Assembly: GCA_900545405.1 (NCBI GenBank)
Contig: UQYT01000016.1
Span: 1 to 51,439 of the forward strand
Origin: an uncultured Eubacteriales bacterium
GTDB lineage: Bacteria; Bacillota; Clostridia; Oscillospirales; Oscillospiraceae
Direction: 5' to 3'
DNA length: 51,439 nucleotides
The notes under the pieces are model-generated. The model saw only the letters and a list, made by a program, of their open reading frames with translations, searched no databases and had not been told where the DNA came from. Position numbers and translations under genes: made by a program. How positions within the stretch are numbered: the first letter of the stretch is position 1; each line of letters opens with the position of its first letter. Of the stretch, positions 32,751-41,819 are shown piece by piece.

Positions 32751-34627
32751 CTGACATAAGCGTACAAAACCTGAAAAAATCCTTCGAGGTCGGCCATCCG
32801 GTGCTGGACGGGCTGACCTTTGAAGTCGCGGCCGGGGAGCGCGTGGGTATACTCGGCGCCAACGGCTGCGGCAAGACCACGCTCTTCCGCATCCTCTCCG
32901 GCGAGCTGGAGCCCGACGAGGGCACGGCGGCCATACGCCGCGGGCGGCGCGTGGGACTCATAAGCCAGATCCCCGTCTACCCCGAGGGCTGGACCACCGA
33001 GGACGTGCTGCGCGAGGCGCACTCCGGCCTGCGGGCCATGGCCGCGCGAATGCAGGAGCTCGAGGGCCTCATGGCCGCCGACAGCAGCGAGGCGCTGCTC
33101 AAGGAGTATGACAAGCTCGCGGACGACTTCCGCCGCCTCGGCGGGTACGACATGGACTACGAGCGCAACCGCGTCGCCAACGGACTCGACATCCCCGCCG
33201 AGATGCGCAAGCGCGAGTTCGCCCTGCTCTCCGGCGGCGAAAAGACCCGCGTGAACCTCGCGCGGCTCATACTCGAGGACACGGACATCCTCCTGCTGGA
33301 CGAGCCGACTAACCACCTCGACATGCGCGCCACGGAGTGGCTGGAGGACTACATTCTCCACTTCCGCGGCACCGTGCTGGCCATCAGCCACGACCGCTAT
33401 TTCCTCGACGTCGTGGCCCAGCGCTGCGTGGAGATAACGGACGGCAAGGCGGAGCTCTACTCCGGCAATTACAGTTTCTACATCGTGGAGCGGCAGCGCC
33501 GCTTTGAGGAGAAGCTCAAGAAATACGAGAAGGACCAGGCCAAGATCGCCCAGCTGGAGGCCGCGGCGGCAAAGCTGCACCTCTGGGCCTTCATGGGCAA
33601 CGACAAGCTGCACAAGCGCGCCTTCTCCATGGAAAAGCGTATAGAAAAGCTCAGCCAGAGCGAAAAGCCCAAGACGGAGCGAAAGCTGCACGCCGCATTC
33701 AAGGAGCGCGAGTTCCGCGGCGACGAGGTGCTCACGATGGACGGGCTCACCAAGGGCTTCGACGGCCGGGTGCTCTTCTCCGGCCTCTCCCTCGAGGTCA
33801 CGGGCGGGGAGCGCATCGCGGTGATCGGCGAAAACGGCAGCGGCAAGACCACGCTCGTGAAGCTCATAGTCGGCGAGGAGGAGCCGGACGCCGGCTGGGT
33901 GCGCCGCGGCCCGGCGGTAAAGTGCGCCTACCTCCCGCAGCACGTGAAGTTCTCGGAGCCCTCCCGCTCCGCGCTCGACACGCTCATCTACGACTGCAAG
34001 TGCCAGCCCCAGGAGGCTCGGGACTCGCTCGGCGCCTTCGGCTTCTCGGGCGAGGACGCGCTCAAGGCCGTAGGCACGCTCTCCGGCGGCGAGCAGAGCC
34101 GGCTGCGCCTGTGCATGCTCATGCGCGGGGACGTGAACCTGCTCATCCTCGACGAGCCGACGAACCACCTCGACCTCGCCTCCCGCGAGTGGATGGAGGC
34201 CGCGCTCTCGGACTACTCCGAGGCCCTGCTCTTCGTCTCGCACGACAGGTATTTCATAGAGAAATTCGCAACGCGCATCTGGTGCCTCGAAAACGGCGCG
34301 CTCACGGACTTCCGCGGCACTTTCTCCGAGTTCCGCGCCTACCGGGCCAGGCAGGAGGCCATAGCCCAGGCGGCGAAGGCCGCCGCGCCCAAGCCCGAGA
34401 AGAAGCCCCAGCGCAAAAAGGGCACGCCCGAGCGCGAGAAGGAGGCCCGCCGCTGCGAGCGGGAGATTGAAAAGATCGAATCCCGTCTGAAGGAGATCGA
34501 GAGCGAAGAGGGGGAACACGCCTCGGATTACCAGCGTCTAATGGAACTGGAAGACGAAAAGGCGCGCCTCTCGCCCGAGCTGGACGCGCTCTACTCCAGA
34601 TGGGAGGAACTGCAAGATGAAGAATAA
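32747..34627 (+). CDS. ABC-F family ATPase (ribosome-associated type)
   Basis: A 626-residue soluble protein with two ABC domains and no membrane segment. Walker A motifs are GANGCGKTT and GENGSGKTT; signatures are LSGGEKTRVNLARLI and LSGGEQSRLRLCML; both Walker B sites end in DEPTNHLD. The interdomain linker is charged (about residues 240-315), and a Lys/Arg-Glu-rich coiled-coil tail covers residues about 555-626. This is the Uup/YdiF-like layout; such proteins act on the ribosome, in translation or antibiotic protection. Which one this is cannot be read from sequence. It overlaps both neighbours. Confidence 0.93.
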   Translation: MTDISVQNLKKSFEVGHPVLDGLTFEVAAGERVGILGANGCGKTTLFRILSGELEPDEGTAAIRRGRRVGLISQIPVYPEGWTTEDVLREAHSGLRAMAARMQELEGLMAADSSEALLKEYDKLADDFRRLGGYDMDYERNRVANGLDIPAEMRKREFALLSGGEKTRVNLARLILEDTDILLLDEPTNHLDMRATEWLEDYILHFRGTVLAISHDRYFLDVVAQRCVEITDGKAELYSGNYSFYIVERQRRFEEKLKKYEKDQAKIAQLEAAAAKLHLWAFMGNDKLHKRAFSMEKRIEKLSQSEKPKTERKLHAAFKEREFRGDEVLTMDGLTKGFDGRVLFSGLSLEVTGGERIAVIGENGSGKTTLVKLIVGEEEPDAGWVRRGPAVKCAYLPQHVKFSEPSRSALDTLIYDCKCQPQEARDSLGAFGFSGEDALKAVGTLSGGEQSRLRLCMLMRGDVNLLILDEPTNHLDLASREWMEAALSDYSEALLFVSHDRYFIEKFATRIWCLENGALTDFRGTFSEFRAYRARQEAIAQAAKAAAPKPEKKPQRKKGTPEREKEARRCEREIEKIESRLKEIESEEGEHASDYQRLMELEDEKARLSPELDALYSRWEELQDEE

Positions 34628-35342
34628 GCTCTGGCTCATAGTCGTAATCATCCTGCTCGCCGCGGCGGCGGTCTTCGCCTTTGTCGCGACGGGGCACACC
34701 TACTTTGCCGCGCTGCTCGCGCTCATCGCGGCGCTCATAGTCTTTTACCGCTTTGCCGGGCGGGTGCTCCGCATCGTCGTCACGGTGCTGCTCATAATCG
34801 GCGTCGTCGTGTTCGTCATCATCGAGATACCCATAGTCAGGGCCGCGCGGACGGACGCACCGGACGACTGCAACTACATCATCGTCCTCGGCGCGGGCCT
34901 GCACGGGGACGTGCCCTCGCTCTCGCTCCGGAACCGCCTGGACGCCGCGCTCGAGTGGCTGGAGGCGCACCCGGACTGCGTCGCCGTGGTCTCCGGCGGC
35001 CAGGGCCCTGGCGAGACGATGACGGAGGGCGAGGCCATGTCCGTCTGGCTGGAGGCCAGGGGCATAGACCCCTCGCGCATAATAGTCGAGGACAAGGCCA
35101 CCTCCACGATGGAGAACCTCCAGTTCTCCTTTGAGCTCATCCGCGCCGCCGGCGGCGAGCCGGACGGCAACTGCGCCATCGTGACCAGCGAATACCACCT
35201 CTGCCGCGCCAAAATGATGGCCGCCGACCTCGGCGTCGAGGCCTGGGGCGTGGCGGGGCACACCACCTGGCCCACGCTCATGCTCAACTACTTCATCCGC
35301 GAGGCCTTCGCGGTCACCTACTACCGGATATTTGGAGCCTGA
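34617..35342 (+). CDS. YdcF/SanA-like DUF218 membrane protein
   Basis: A 241-residue protein with an N-terminal membrane portion (three hydrophobic segments at about 4-24, 28-44 and 51-71) and a DUF218 domain. Typical motifs are NYIIVLGAGL, VVSGGQGPGETMTEGEAM and ATSTMENLQFS. YdcF/SanA relatives are linked to envelope integrity and some bind S-adenosylmethionine; the precise role is unknown. It overlaps the ABC-F gene by 11 bases. Confidence 0.9.
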   Translation: MKNKLWLIVVIILLAAAAVFAFVATGHTYFAALLALIAALIVFYRFAGRVLRIVVTVLLIIGVVVFVIIEIPIVRAARTDAPDDCNYIIVLGAGLHGDVPSLSLRNRLDAALEWLEAHPDCVAVVSGGQGPGETMTEGEAMSVWLEARGIDPSRIIVEDKATSTMENLQFSFELIRAAGGEPDGNCAIVTSEYHLCRAKMMAADLGVEAWGVAGHTTWPTLMLNYFIREAFAVTYYRIFGA

Positions 35343-35343
35343 T

Positions 35344-35925
35344 ATGGAAAAGGTAAACGTCTACGATTTCGACAAGACCATACTGCCCTACGACAGCACC
35401 GAGGCTTTCTTCCTCCACTGCCTGAGGAGGTACCCCCGGGTGCTGGCCCCCGCGCTCGGCGCCGTGCCGCTGGCGGCGGGCATGCCGCTCGGACTCGTGT
35501 CCAAGACGCGGGTGAAGGAGGTATTTTACCGCTTTCTCGCCCTCATCCCGGACATAGACGCCGAGGTCGCGCGCTTCTGGGAGGCGCACGTCGCGGATAT
35601 CAACGCCTGGTATCTCGCGAGGCGGCGGCCGGACGACATCGTCTCCTCCGCCTCGCCGGAATTCCTGCTGCGGCCGGTGGCGGAGCGCTTCGGCTTCCGG
35701 CTCATGGCCTCGCGCGTGGACAAGCACAGCGGCTGGACGCTGGGCGAGAACAACCACGGCGAGGAGAAGGTCACGCGCTTCTACAAGGAGTACCCCAATG
35801 TGGAGATAGCTGAGTTCTACTCGGACTCCCTCTCGGACACGCCGCTCGCGCGGCTGGCGGAGCGGGCCTTCCTCGTCTCCGGCCAGTGCCTCGAGCCCTG
35901 GCCAGAGCGGAGCCTCCGGCTATGA
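35344..35925 (+). CDS. HAD-IB family phosphatase-like protein
   Basis: A 193-residue HAD hydrolase with motif I DFDKTILPYDS at residues 8-18 (DxDxT), a helical cap, motif II around IVSSASPEF, and a late FYSDSLSDTPL motif carrying the acidic residue of motif IV. This fits the HAD-IB (phosphoserine-phosphatase-like) branch. The substrate is unknown. I start it at the ATG one base after the DUF218 stop; a start four codons earlier exists but overlaps that gene. Its stop overlaps the VanZ start. Confidence 0.85.
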   Translation: MEKVNVYDFDKTILPYDSTEAFFLHCLRRYPRVLAPALGAVPLAAGMPLGLVSKTRVKEVFYRFLALIPDIDAEVARFWEAHVADINAWYLARRRPDDIVSSASPEFLLRPVAERFGFRLMASRVDKHSGWTLGENNHGEEKVTRFYKEYPNVEIAEFYSDSLSDTPLARLAERAFLVSGQCLEPWPERSLRL

Positions 35926-36416
35926 GGCGCGGCGTAAAGGCCGCGGCCTGGGCGCTCTTTGTGCTCTATGGCCTCGTCATGCTCTGGCTGCTCTTCCTGC
36001 GCGGGCGGCACCCGGAGTTCCTCCGGGGCTATGTGGAAAACGGCATCTACTGGTCGCTGGTGCGCAGCACCACTAACCTCGTGCCCTTCCGCACCGTGGC
36101 GGACTTTCTCGAGAACATCGCCTCCGGGAACGACTACCTCGTCCGCCACGCCGTCGTGAACCTCGCCGGCAACGTCGTCATGTTCGTGCCGCTGGGGCTG
36201 TTTCTGCCGCTGCTTTTCCGGAGGCTGCGGCGGTATTGGCGCTTTCTCCTCGTCTGCGCCCTGGTCATCGTCGTCGTGGAGACGGCGCAGGTGCTGCTCA
36301 CCGTCGGCTGGGCGGACGTGGACGACCTCATTTTGAACCTCTGCGGCGCGTCGATAGGTTTTCCCTTCGGTCTGCTCGCCGTTAAACTGTTGGATAAAGG
36401 GGATAGAGAGACTTGA
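35922..36416 (+). CDS. VanZ-family membrane protein
   Basis: A 164-residue VanZ-like protein with four hydrophobic segments (about 9-27, 77-95, 102-120, 135-155). The NLVPFRTVADFL segment and NLAGNVVMFVPLGLFLP motif are characteristic, as is the ETAQ...RxxDxDDLxxN-like stretch near residue 122-142. VanZ was named for low-level teicoplanin resistance, but most chromosomal copies have no proven role. The ATGA overlap with the HAD gene fixes the start at 35922. Confidence 0.88.
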   Translation: MRRGVKAAAWALFVLYGLVMLWLLFLRGRHPEFLRGYVENGIYWSLVRSTTNLVPFRTVADFLENIASGNDYLVRHAVVNLAGNVVMFVPLGLFLPLLFRRLRRYWRFLLVCALVIVVVETAQVLLTVGWADVDDLILNLCGASIGFPFGLLAVKLLDKGDRET

Positions 36417-38401
36417 AAAAGGTCGATTATGAGCATTTTTCCCGCTTTCTGATGCCGCACAGCGTCGCTGCGCGCGCAGATGAGCTGTATTTCTGCGTGA
36501 AGCGCGCGGTGCTCGACGAGAACCGCTACGCCTCGGACCTCTGGGTGCTGCGGGACGGCAAGGCGAAGCGGCTGACCTCCGCCGGCGACGTCTCGGGCTT
36601 TTGGCTGACGGACGAGGGCGTGGTCTTTTCCGCCCTGCGTGAGAAGAAGGACAAGGAGCGCGCCGAGGCGGGCGAGCCGCTGACGGTGCTCTACGTCCTG
36701 CCCTACGACGGCGGCGAGGCGCGCGAGCTCTGCCGCCTCGACTGCTCCGTGGGCGAGGTGCGCTTCCTCGGCAACGGCCGCTTCCTCTTCACGGCCACCG
36801 TCTCCCGCGACTGGGAGCGGGCCCTCTCCGAGGCCGGCGGCGACGCCAAAAAGGCCGCCGAGGCGCTCAAGAAGGAGCGCGCCGCGTGCACGGTTGTGGA
36901 CGAGCTGCCCTTCTGGTTCAACGGCCGCGGCTTTGTGAACGGCAATCGCAGCCGCCTCGGCATTTGGGAGGACGGCGCTTACCGCTTCCTCACCGGCGAG
37001 AACACCGACGCCGAGCTCGGCGGCCTCTCCCCCGACGGCAGGCTTTTGAGCTTCACCGCCGTGGACTGGACAGGCACCATGCCGCTCAGCGACCGGCTCT
37101 GCCTCCTCGACACCGAAACGCTGGCCATCGAGGACATCACCGTGGCCGAGGGCGCCTCGCACTACTGGTCCGCGCCCCTCGAGGGCGGGCGCATCGCCGC
37201 GCTGGTGAACACCCGCGACAGGTACGGCCTCAACCAGAACCCCTCGCTCTATCTGCGTGAAAACGGCGCCTGGTGCCTCGTCCTCGGGGACGGCGCGCGC
37301 TGCTTCAGCAACAGCGTGGGCAGCGACATAAAGGCCGGGGCCAGCTTCTCCGGCGACGAGCACGAGCGCGGCGGCGAGCTCTTCTTCCTCGACACTCAGG
37401 GCGGCTCCGCCCACATCCTCGCGGTGGACGAGGCCACGGGCGCGGCGCGCTGCGTCACCAGGCCGGGCCTCAACATAGCCGCGGCGGCGCTCTGGAAGGA
37501 CGGCTTTGCCGTCTCGGCCATGCGCGGTAACTCCGGCTGCGAGATAATGTACATAGCCCCGGACGGCACGGAGACCGCCCTCACGGACTTCAACGCCGCC
37601 ATCTGCGCCGAGTACGCCTACTCCGCGCCGGAGCCGCTGAATTTTGTGAACTCCCGCGGCCGCGAGATCGAGGGCTGGGTGATAAAGCCCGTGGACATGG
37701 AGCCGGGCAAAAAGTACCCCGCCATTCTCGACGTCCACGGCGGGCCCAAGACGGTCTACGGCAGCTGCTATTTCCACGAGATGCAGTTCTGGGCCTCGCA
37801 GGGCTTTGCGGTCATGTTCTGCAACCCCACCGGCGGCGACGGCGGCGGGGACGAGTTTGCCGACATCCGCGGCCATTACGGCGAGCAGGATTACGCCGAC
37901 CTCATGCAGTTCGTGGACACCGCGCTCGAGCGCTGCGGCTTCATCGATCCCGACAGACTCGGCGTCACGGGCGGCAGCTACGGCGGCTTCATGACCAACT
38001 GGATAATAGGCCACACGGGGCGCTTCAAGTGCGCGGCCAGCCAGCGGAGCATCGCGAACTGGACCAGCTTCCACAACACCTCCGACATCGGCTGGTACTT
38101 CGCCGAGGACCAGGTGGGCGGCAGCCCCTGGAACGGCCTCGAGAAGATCTGGGAGCAGTCCCCGCTCAAGTACGCCGACCGCGTCACGACGCCGACGCTC
38201 TTCCTGCACTCGGACGAGGACTACCGCTGCCCGCTCTCCGAGGGCCTGCAGATGTTCTACGCCGTCCGCGAACACGGCGTGGAGTCGCGCCTTTGCATCT
38301 TCCACGGCGAGAACCACGAGCTCTCCCGCTCCGGCAAGCCGGAAAACCGCATAAGGCGGCTGCGCGAGATAACCGAGTGGATGGAGCACTACCTGAAGTA
38401 A
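36413..38401 (+). CDS. S9-family serine peptidase (acylaminoacyl-peptidase-like)
   Basis: A 662-residue prolyl-oligopeptidase-type enzyme. The N-terminal two thirds look like a beta-propeller that filters substrates. The C-terminal alpha/beta-hydrolase domain has nucleophile Ser522 in GGSYGGF, Asp at about 601-603 in SDEDYRCP, and His635 in GENHELSRSG. There is no signal peptide, so it should be cytoplasmic and act on short peptides. The start is TTG, overlapping the VanZ stop (TTGA), with AAAGGGG about 10 bases upstream. It is the last gene of the string. Confidence 0.93.
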   Translation: MKKVDYEHFSRFLMPHSVAARADELYFCVKRAVLDENRYASDLWVLRDGKAKRLTSAGDVSGFWLTDEGVVFSALREKKDKERAEAGEPLTVLYVLPYDGGEARELCRLDCSVGEVRFLGNGRFLFTATVSRDWERALSEAGGDAKKAAEALKKERAACTVVDELPFWFNGRGFVNGNRSRLGIWEDGAYRFLTGENTDAELGGLSPDGRLLSFTAVDWTGTMPLSDRLCLLDTETLAIEDITVAEGASHYWSAPLEGGRIAALVNTRDRYGLNQNPSLYLRENGAWCLVLGDGARCFSNSVGSDIKAGASFSGDEHERGGELFFLDTQGGSAHILAVDEATGAARCVTRPGLNIAAAALWKDGFAVSAMRGNSGCEIMYIAPDGTETALTDFNAAICAEYAYSAPEPLNFVNSRGREIEGWVIKPVDMEPGKKYPAILDVHGGPKTVYGSCYFHEMQFWASQGFAVMFCNPTGGDGGGDEFADIRGHYGEQDYADLMQFVDTALERCGFIDPDRLGVTGGSYGGFMTNWIIGHTGRFKCAASQRSIANWTSFHNTSDIGWYFAEDQVGGSPWNGLEKIWEQSPLKYADRVTTPTLFLHSDEDYRCPLSEGLQMFYAVREHGVESRLCIFHGENHELSRSGKPENRIRRLREITEWMEHYLK

Positions 38402-38405
38402 GCAT

Positions 38406-38452
38406 AAAAAATCGCCCGCCCGCGGAAAATCTCTTCCGCAGGCGGGCTTTTT
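38406..38452. terminator. Bidirectional intrinsic terminator
   Basis: Stem 38414-38420/38441-38447 and 38422-38427/38434-38439 with one internal mismatch, A run on the left and five Ts on the right. It separates the converging peptidase and aminotransferase genes. Confidence 0.9.
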
Positions 38453-38466
38453 GTGTTATATTCTGC

Positions 38467-39657
38467 TTACTTCGCGAGCATTTCCTTGATGGTGTCGCCC
38501 AGGATCTTGATGCCCTTCTCTATGGCCTCGTCGGAGCTGTTGGAGTAGTTGATGCGCATGGTGCGCACGCCGCGCTCCTCCTCATAGAACGGGTCGCCGG
38601 GGCAGACGGCCACGCCCTTGGCAGCGGCGGCCTGCATGACGTCGACGGCCTTGAGGCCCTCGGGCATGGTGGCCCAGATGAACATGCCGCCTTCGGGCTT
38701 CGTGTAGCTGACGCTCTCGGGGAAGTCCTTGGCCATGCAGTCCATCATCTTCTCGGCCTTCTCGCGGTACATGACCTTGATCTTCTCGATCTGCTCGTCG
38801 AGGTCGTTGTCGAGCAGGTACTCGGCGAGGACCATCTGGCCGAAGATGTTGGTGTGCAGGTCCATGGTGGACTTGAAGGCCAGCAGCTTGGCGTAGAGCT
38901 CGGGCTGCTTGCAGGCTATCCAGCCGATGCGCATGCCGGGGGCGACGATCTTGGAGAAGGTGCCCATCGCGGCGCACTGCTCGCCGAGCAGCTCGGCGAA
39001 GGAGCTGCCGCCCTCGCCGTGGAAGCGGAGCTCGCCGTAGGGGTTGTCCTCGATGACCGGGGTGCCGGCGGCCTTGAGTATGGCGGCGGCGCGCTCACGG
39101 ACGGCCTGGGTGTAGGTGAGGCCGGTGGGGTTCTGGAAGTTCGGGATGACGTAGATGAACTTCGGGTCGTTCTCGGCGAGGACCTTTTCCAGCTCGTCGC
39201 AGTCGATGCCGTCCTCGTTCAGGCTGACGGAGCAGACCTTCGGGCTGTAGAGGTGGAAGGTCTGGAGAGCGGCGAGATAGCTGGGCTTCTCAACGGCGAT
39301 GGGGTCACCCGGGTCGATGAGCGTCGCGGCGACCATGTCCAGCGCCTGCTGGGAGCCGTTGGTGATGATGATGTTCTCGGGCGCAAAGTCTATGCCCTGC
39401 TTCTTATAGCGGTCGGAGATGAACTTGCGCAGCGGCAGATAGCCCTCGGTGTTGCTGTACTGCAGGGCGCGCACGCCGTCACGCTCAAGGACCTTCGTGA
39501 CCGCGGCCTCCATCTCCTTTACAGGAAAGGAGTCGGGGTTCGGAAGTCCGCCGGCAAAGGATATTACGTCCGGGGATGCGGCGGCCTTGAGTATGGCAGC
39601 GGTGAAATCGCCCTGAAAATCGGGCTTGGACATGCGTTCAGAGATCCTGAGCTTCAT
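38467..39657 (-). CDS. PLP-dependent aminotransferase, class I/II
   Basis: A 396-residue fold-type I aminotransferase of the 2-aminoadipate/LysN-like subgroup. Motifs seen: SFAGGLPNPDSFP near residue 33, NGSQQALD, IPNFQNPTGLT, IEDNPYGELRF and the PLP lysine in GTFSKIVAPGMRIGW. All key residues look intact. It would move amino groups between an amino acid (aromatic, branched-chain or aminoadipate) and 2-oxoglutarate in the cytoplasm. It is a single gene with its own promoter overlapped by a palindrome. Confidence 0.93.
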   Translation of the reverse strand: MKLRISERMSKPDFQGDFTAAILKAAASPDVISFAGGLPNPDSFPVKEMEAAVTKVLERDGVRALQYSNTEGYLPLRKFISDRYKKQGIDFAPENIIITNGSQQALDMVAATLIDPGDPIAVEKPSYLAALQTFHLYSPKVCSVSLNEDGIDCDELEKVLAENDPKFIYVIPNFQNPTGLTYTQAVRERAAAILKAAGTPVIEDNPYGELRFHGEGGSSFAELLGEQCAAMGTFSKIVAPGMRIGWIACKQPELYAKLLAFKSTMDLHTNIFGQMVLAEYLLDNDLDEQIEKIKVMYREKAEKMMDCMAKDFPESVSYTKPEGGMFIWATMPEGLKAVDVMQAAAAKGVAVCPGDPFYEEERGVRTMRINYSNSSDEAIEKGIKILGDTIKEMLAK

Positions 39658-39705
39658 TTCTTGTTCCTCCTCTTAGCAACTTAACTCTCTCTCGCGTATG
39701 GATAT

Positions 39706-39734
39706 ATTATCCGAGATAATACAACAAATGATAA
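39706..39734 (-). promoter_or_regulatory. Promoter of the aminotransferase with overlapping palindrome
   Basis: Minus strand: TTATCA (39734-39729), a 17-base spacer, GATAAT (39711-39706). The palindrome TATTATC-CGA-GATAATA (39705-39721) covers the -10 box and part of the spacer, a good position for a repressor. Nothing else is recognisable in 39735-39830. Confidence 0.65.
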
Positions 39735-39843
39735 CACCGCGCTTCCGGAATTACAAGGTTTTTTCGCTACTGTAATGAATTTTCAGGCGAATAGATGAAA
39801 TGTTGATTTCCCGCCGTTATGTTTGTTGCGGGAGATGAACAAA

Positions 39844-40419
39844 ATGAACTGCGTATACCTCTTGCTGTCCCGCTCCGGGACAGCGTTTTCAAGACTCATC
39901 CGCGCGCTGACGGGCGACGAGTACACCCACATCTCGCTCGGGCTCGGCTCCGGCGGGGAGATATACAGCTTTGCGCGGCTGCACCCGCGCCGCCCCCTGC
40001 CGGCGGGTCTGGTGAGGGAGGACTGCGCGCGGAGCTACATGGCCCGCCACCCGGACATCCCCTGCGCGGTCTACCGCCTCGCCGTCACGCCCGGGCAGCG
40101 TGAGGCCATAGAGGCCCGCGTGGGCTCCATGCTGCTCCAGCGCGAGCTCTATCATTACAGCATCCTCGGCACCGCGCTCTGCAGGCTTGACATCGCGCAC
40201 GAGCGGGGCTACCATTTCTTCTGCTCCCAGTTCGTCGGCGACGTGTTGGCAAGGTCCGGCGCCGTCGAGCTGCCCAAGGCGCCCTCGCTCATGCGGCCGG
40301 AGGACTTCACCCGCCTGCCCGGGGCCGAACTCATCTACAAGGGCCCGCTCTCCGGCGCGCCCTGCGTCAGAAATATTTTCCACAGGGGAGAGGACTATGC
40401 CGTCTCACGACCGGCCTGA
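39844..40419 (+). CDS. NlpC/P60-like (YiiX-type) putative cysteine hydrolase
   Basis: A 191-residue soluble protein. EYTHISLGLGSGGEIYSF (about residues 23-40) and FFCSQFVGDVLARSG (about 122-136) give a His and a Cys in the arrangement seen in YiiX/YebB-type permuted NlpC/P60 proteins. No signal peptide is seen. The substrate is unknown; relatives hydrolyse amide or ester bonds. I chose the ATG at 39844 because GGAG at 39831-39834 is nine bases upstream; in-frame ATGs at 39823 and 39835 are too close to or upstream of it. It overlaps the next gene by 23 bases. Confidence 0.72.
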   Translation: MNCVYLLLSRSGTAFSRLIRALTGDEYTHISLGLGSGGEIYSFARLHPRRPLPAGLVREDCARSYMARHPDIPCAVYRLAVTPGQREAIEARVGSMLLQRELYHYSILGTALCRLDIAHERGYHFFCSQFVGDVLARSGAVELPKAPSLMRPEDFTRLPGAELIYKGPLSGAPCVRNIFHRGEDYAVSRPA

Positions 40420-41152
40420 GTTGTCTGAAAAAGCCAAGAAAATAATAGCCGCGGCCTCCATCGCCGTCTTCGTCCTGCTGACGGCGGCCATAGCCTGGTT
40501 CGTGGGGCGGCCCATGCTTAAATTCGTCTCCGAGCCCGAGCACTTCCGTGCATGGGTGGACTCCGGCGGGTTGATGAGCCGCGTCTGGTTCCTGGGCATG
40601 CAGCTTCTGCAGGTGTTCGTCGCCATCATCCCGGGCGAGCCCATGGAGATTGGCGCGGGCTACGCCTTCGGCGCCGTGGAGGGCACGCTGCTCTGCCTCG
40701 CGGGCACGACGATAGGCAGCATGGCCGTGTATTTCTTCGTCCGCCGCTTCGGCGTCCGGGCGGTGGAGATATTCTTTTCTAAGGAGAAGATAGAGTCGCT
40801 CCGCTTCCTGCGCGACACGCGGCGGCGCAACACGCTGGTATTTCTGCTGATGCTCATCCCCGGCACGCCGAAGGACCTGCTCAGCTACTTTGTCCCGCTC
40901 ACCGGCATGGGGCCCTGGACCTGGTTCTGGATAACCACCGTGGCGCGCATTCCGTCCATCGTCACCTCCACCATCGGCGGCAGCGCGCTCGGCGTGCAGA
41001 ACTACGTCTTCGCCGGCGTCGCCCTGGGCGTGACGCTGCTCATAAGCGGCGTGGGCCTGCTCATCTACCGCCGCATCTGTCTCGTGCATCAGGAGCACCT
41101 GGAGCACAAACAGCACCACAAGACCGAGGAGGGTCCCAAAAATGGCCGATAA
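40397..41152 (+). CDS. TVP38/TMEM64 (DedA-superfamily) membrane protein
   Basis: A 251-residue membrane protein with about five to six hydrophobic segments. The core VAIIPGEPMEIGAGYAFG and GTTIGSMAVYFFVRRFG is the SNARE-associated/VTT domain, and a re-entrant-like LIPGTPKDLLSYFVPLTGM follows. The C-terminus is His/Lys-rich. Family members are linked to lipid scrambling or membrane homeostasis. The ATG at 40397 follows GGGGAGAGG and overlaps the preceding gene; the response regulator start overlaps its end by 11 bases. Confidence 0.9.
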   Translation: MPSHDRPELSEKAKKIIAAASIAVFVLLTAAIAWFVGRPMLKFVSEPEHFRAWVDSGGLMSRVWFLGMQLLQVFVAIIPGEPMEIGAGYAFGAVEGTLLCLAGTTIGSMAVYFFVRRFGVRAVEIFFSKEKIESLRFLRDTRRRNTLVFLLMLIPGTPKDLLSYFVPLTGMGPWTWFWITTVARIPSIVTSTIGGSALGVQNYVFAGVALGVTLLISGVGLLIYRRICLVHQEHLEHKQHHKTEEGPKNGR

Positions 41153-41819
41153 GCTGCTCATCGCCGACGATGAGCCCGATATAGTAGACACCCTCGCCCG
41201 CTGCTTTGCCTCCCGCGGCTACGAGATCATGCGGGCCTCGAGCGGCGAGGAGGCCGTGCGCCAGGCCGGCCGCGCGCCGGACCTCATACTGCTGGACGTG
41301 AACATGCCGGACCTCGACGGGCTCGAGGTCTGCCGCCGCATCCGCCAGCACGTCGCCTGCCCCATAATCTTCCTCACCGCCCGCGTAGAGGAGAGCGACA
41401 AGCTCCGCGGCTTTGCCGCCGGAGGGGACGACTACGTCGTCAAGCCCTTCTCGCTCGACGAGCTGGCCGCTCGCGTGGACGCGCACCTGAGGCGCGAGCG
41501 CCGCCACGGCTCGGCCTCCGAGCTCCGCTTTGACGGCGAGCTCGTAATAAACTACACGGACCGCAAGGTCACCTGGGCCGGGCACGAGTTGGGCCTCGTG
41601 CGGCGCGAATTCGACATAGTGGAGTTCCTCTCGCAGAACCCCGGCATGGTGTTCGACCGCGAGCGCATCTACGAGTGCGTCTGGGGCATAGACGGCGAGG
41701 GCGACTCCAGCGTAATCTCCGAGCACGTCCGGCGCATCCGCGCCAAACTCGCCGCCGCAGGCTGCGAGAGGCAGTACATTGAGACCGTCTGGGGGGTCGG
41801 CTACCGTTGGGCAAGATAA
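41142..41819 (+). CDS. Response regulator, OmpR/PhoB family
   Basis: A 225-residue two-component regulator. The receiver domain has the acidic pair DDE (residues 8-10), phospho-acceptor Asp52 in LLDVNMPDLDG, and Lys in VVKPF. The C-terminal winged helix (about 130-225) ends GVGYRWAR as is typical. Phosphorylation should come from the kinase encoded next, whose start overlaps its end. Targets are unknown; the upstream membrane protein gene in the same string is a candidate. Confidence 0.95.
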   Translation: MADKLLIADDEPDIVDTLARCFASRGYEIMRASSGEEAVRQAGRAPDLILLDVNMPDLDGLEVCRRIRQHVACPIIFLTARVEESDKLRGFAAGGDDYVVKPFSLDELAARVDAHLRRERRHGSASELRFDGELVINYTDRKVTWAGHELGLVRREFDIVEFLSQNPGMVFDRERIYECVWGIDGEGDSSVISEHVRRIRAKLAAAGCERQYIETVWGVGYRWAR

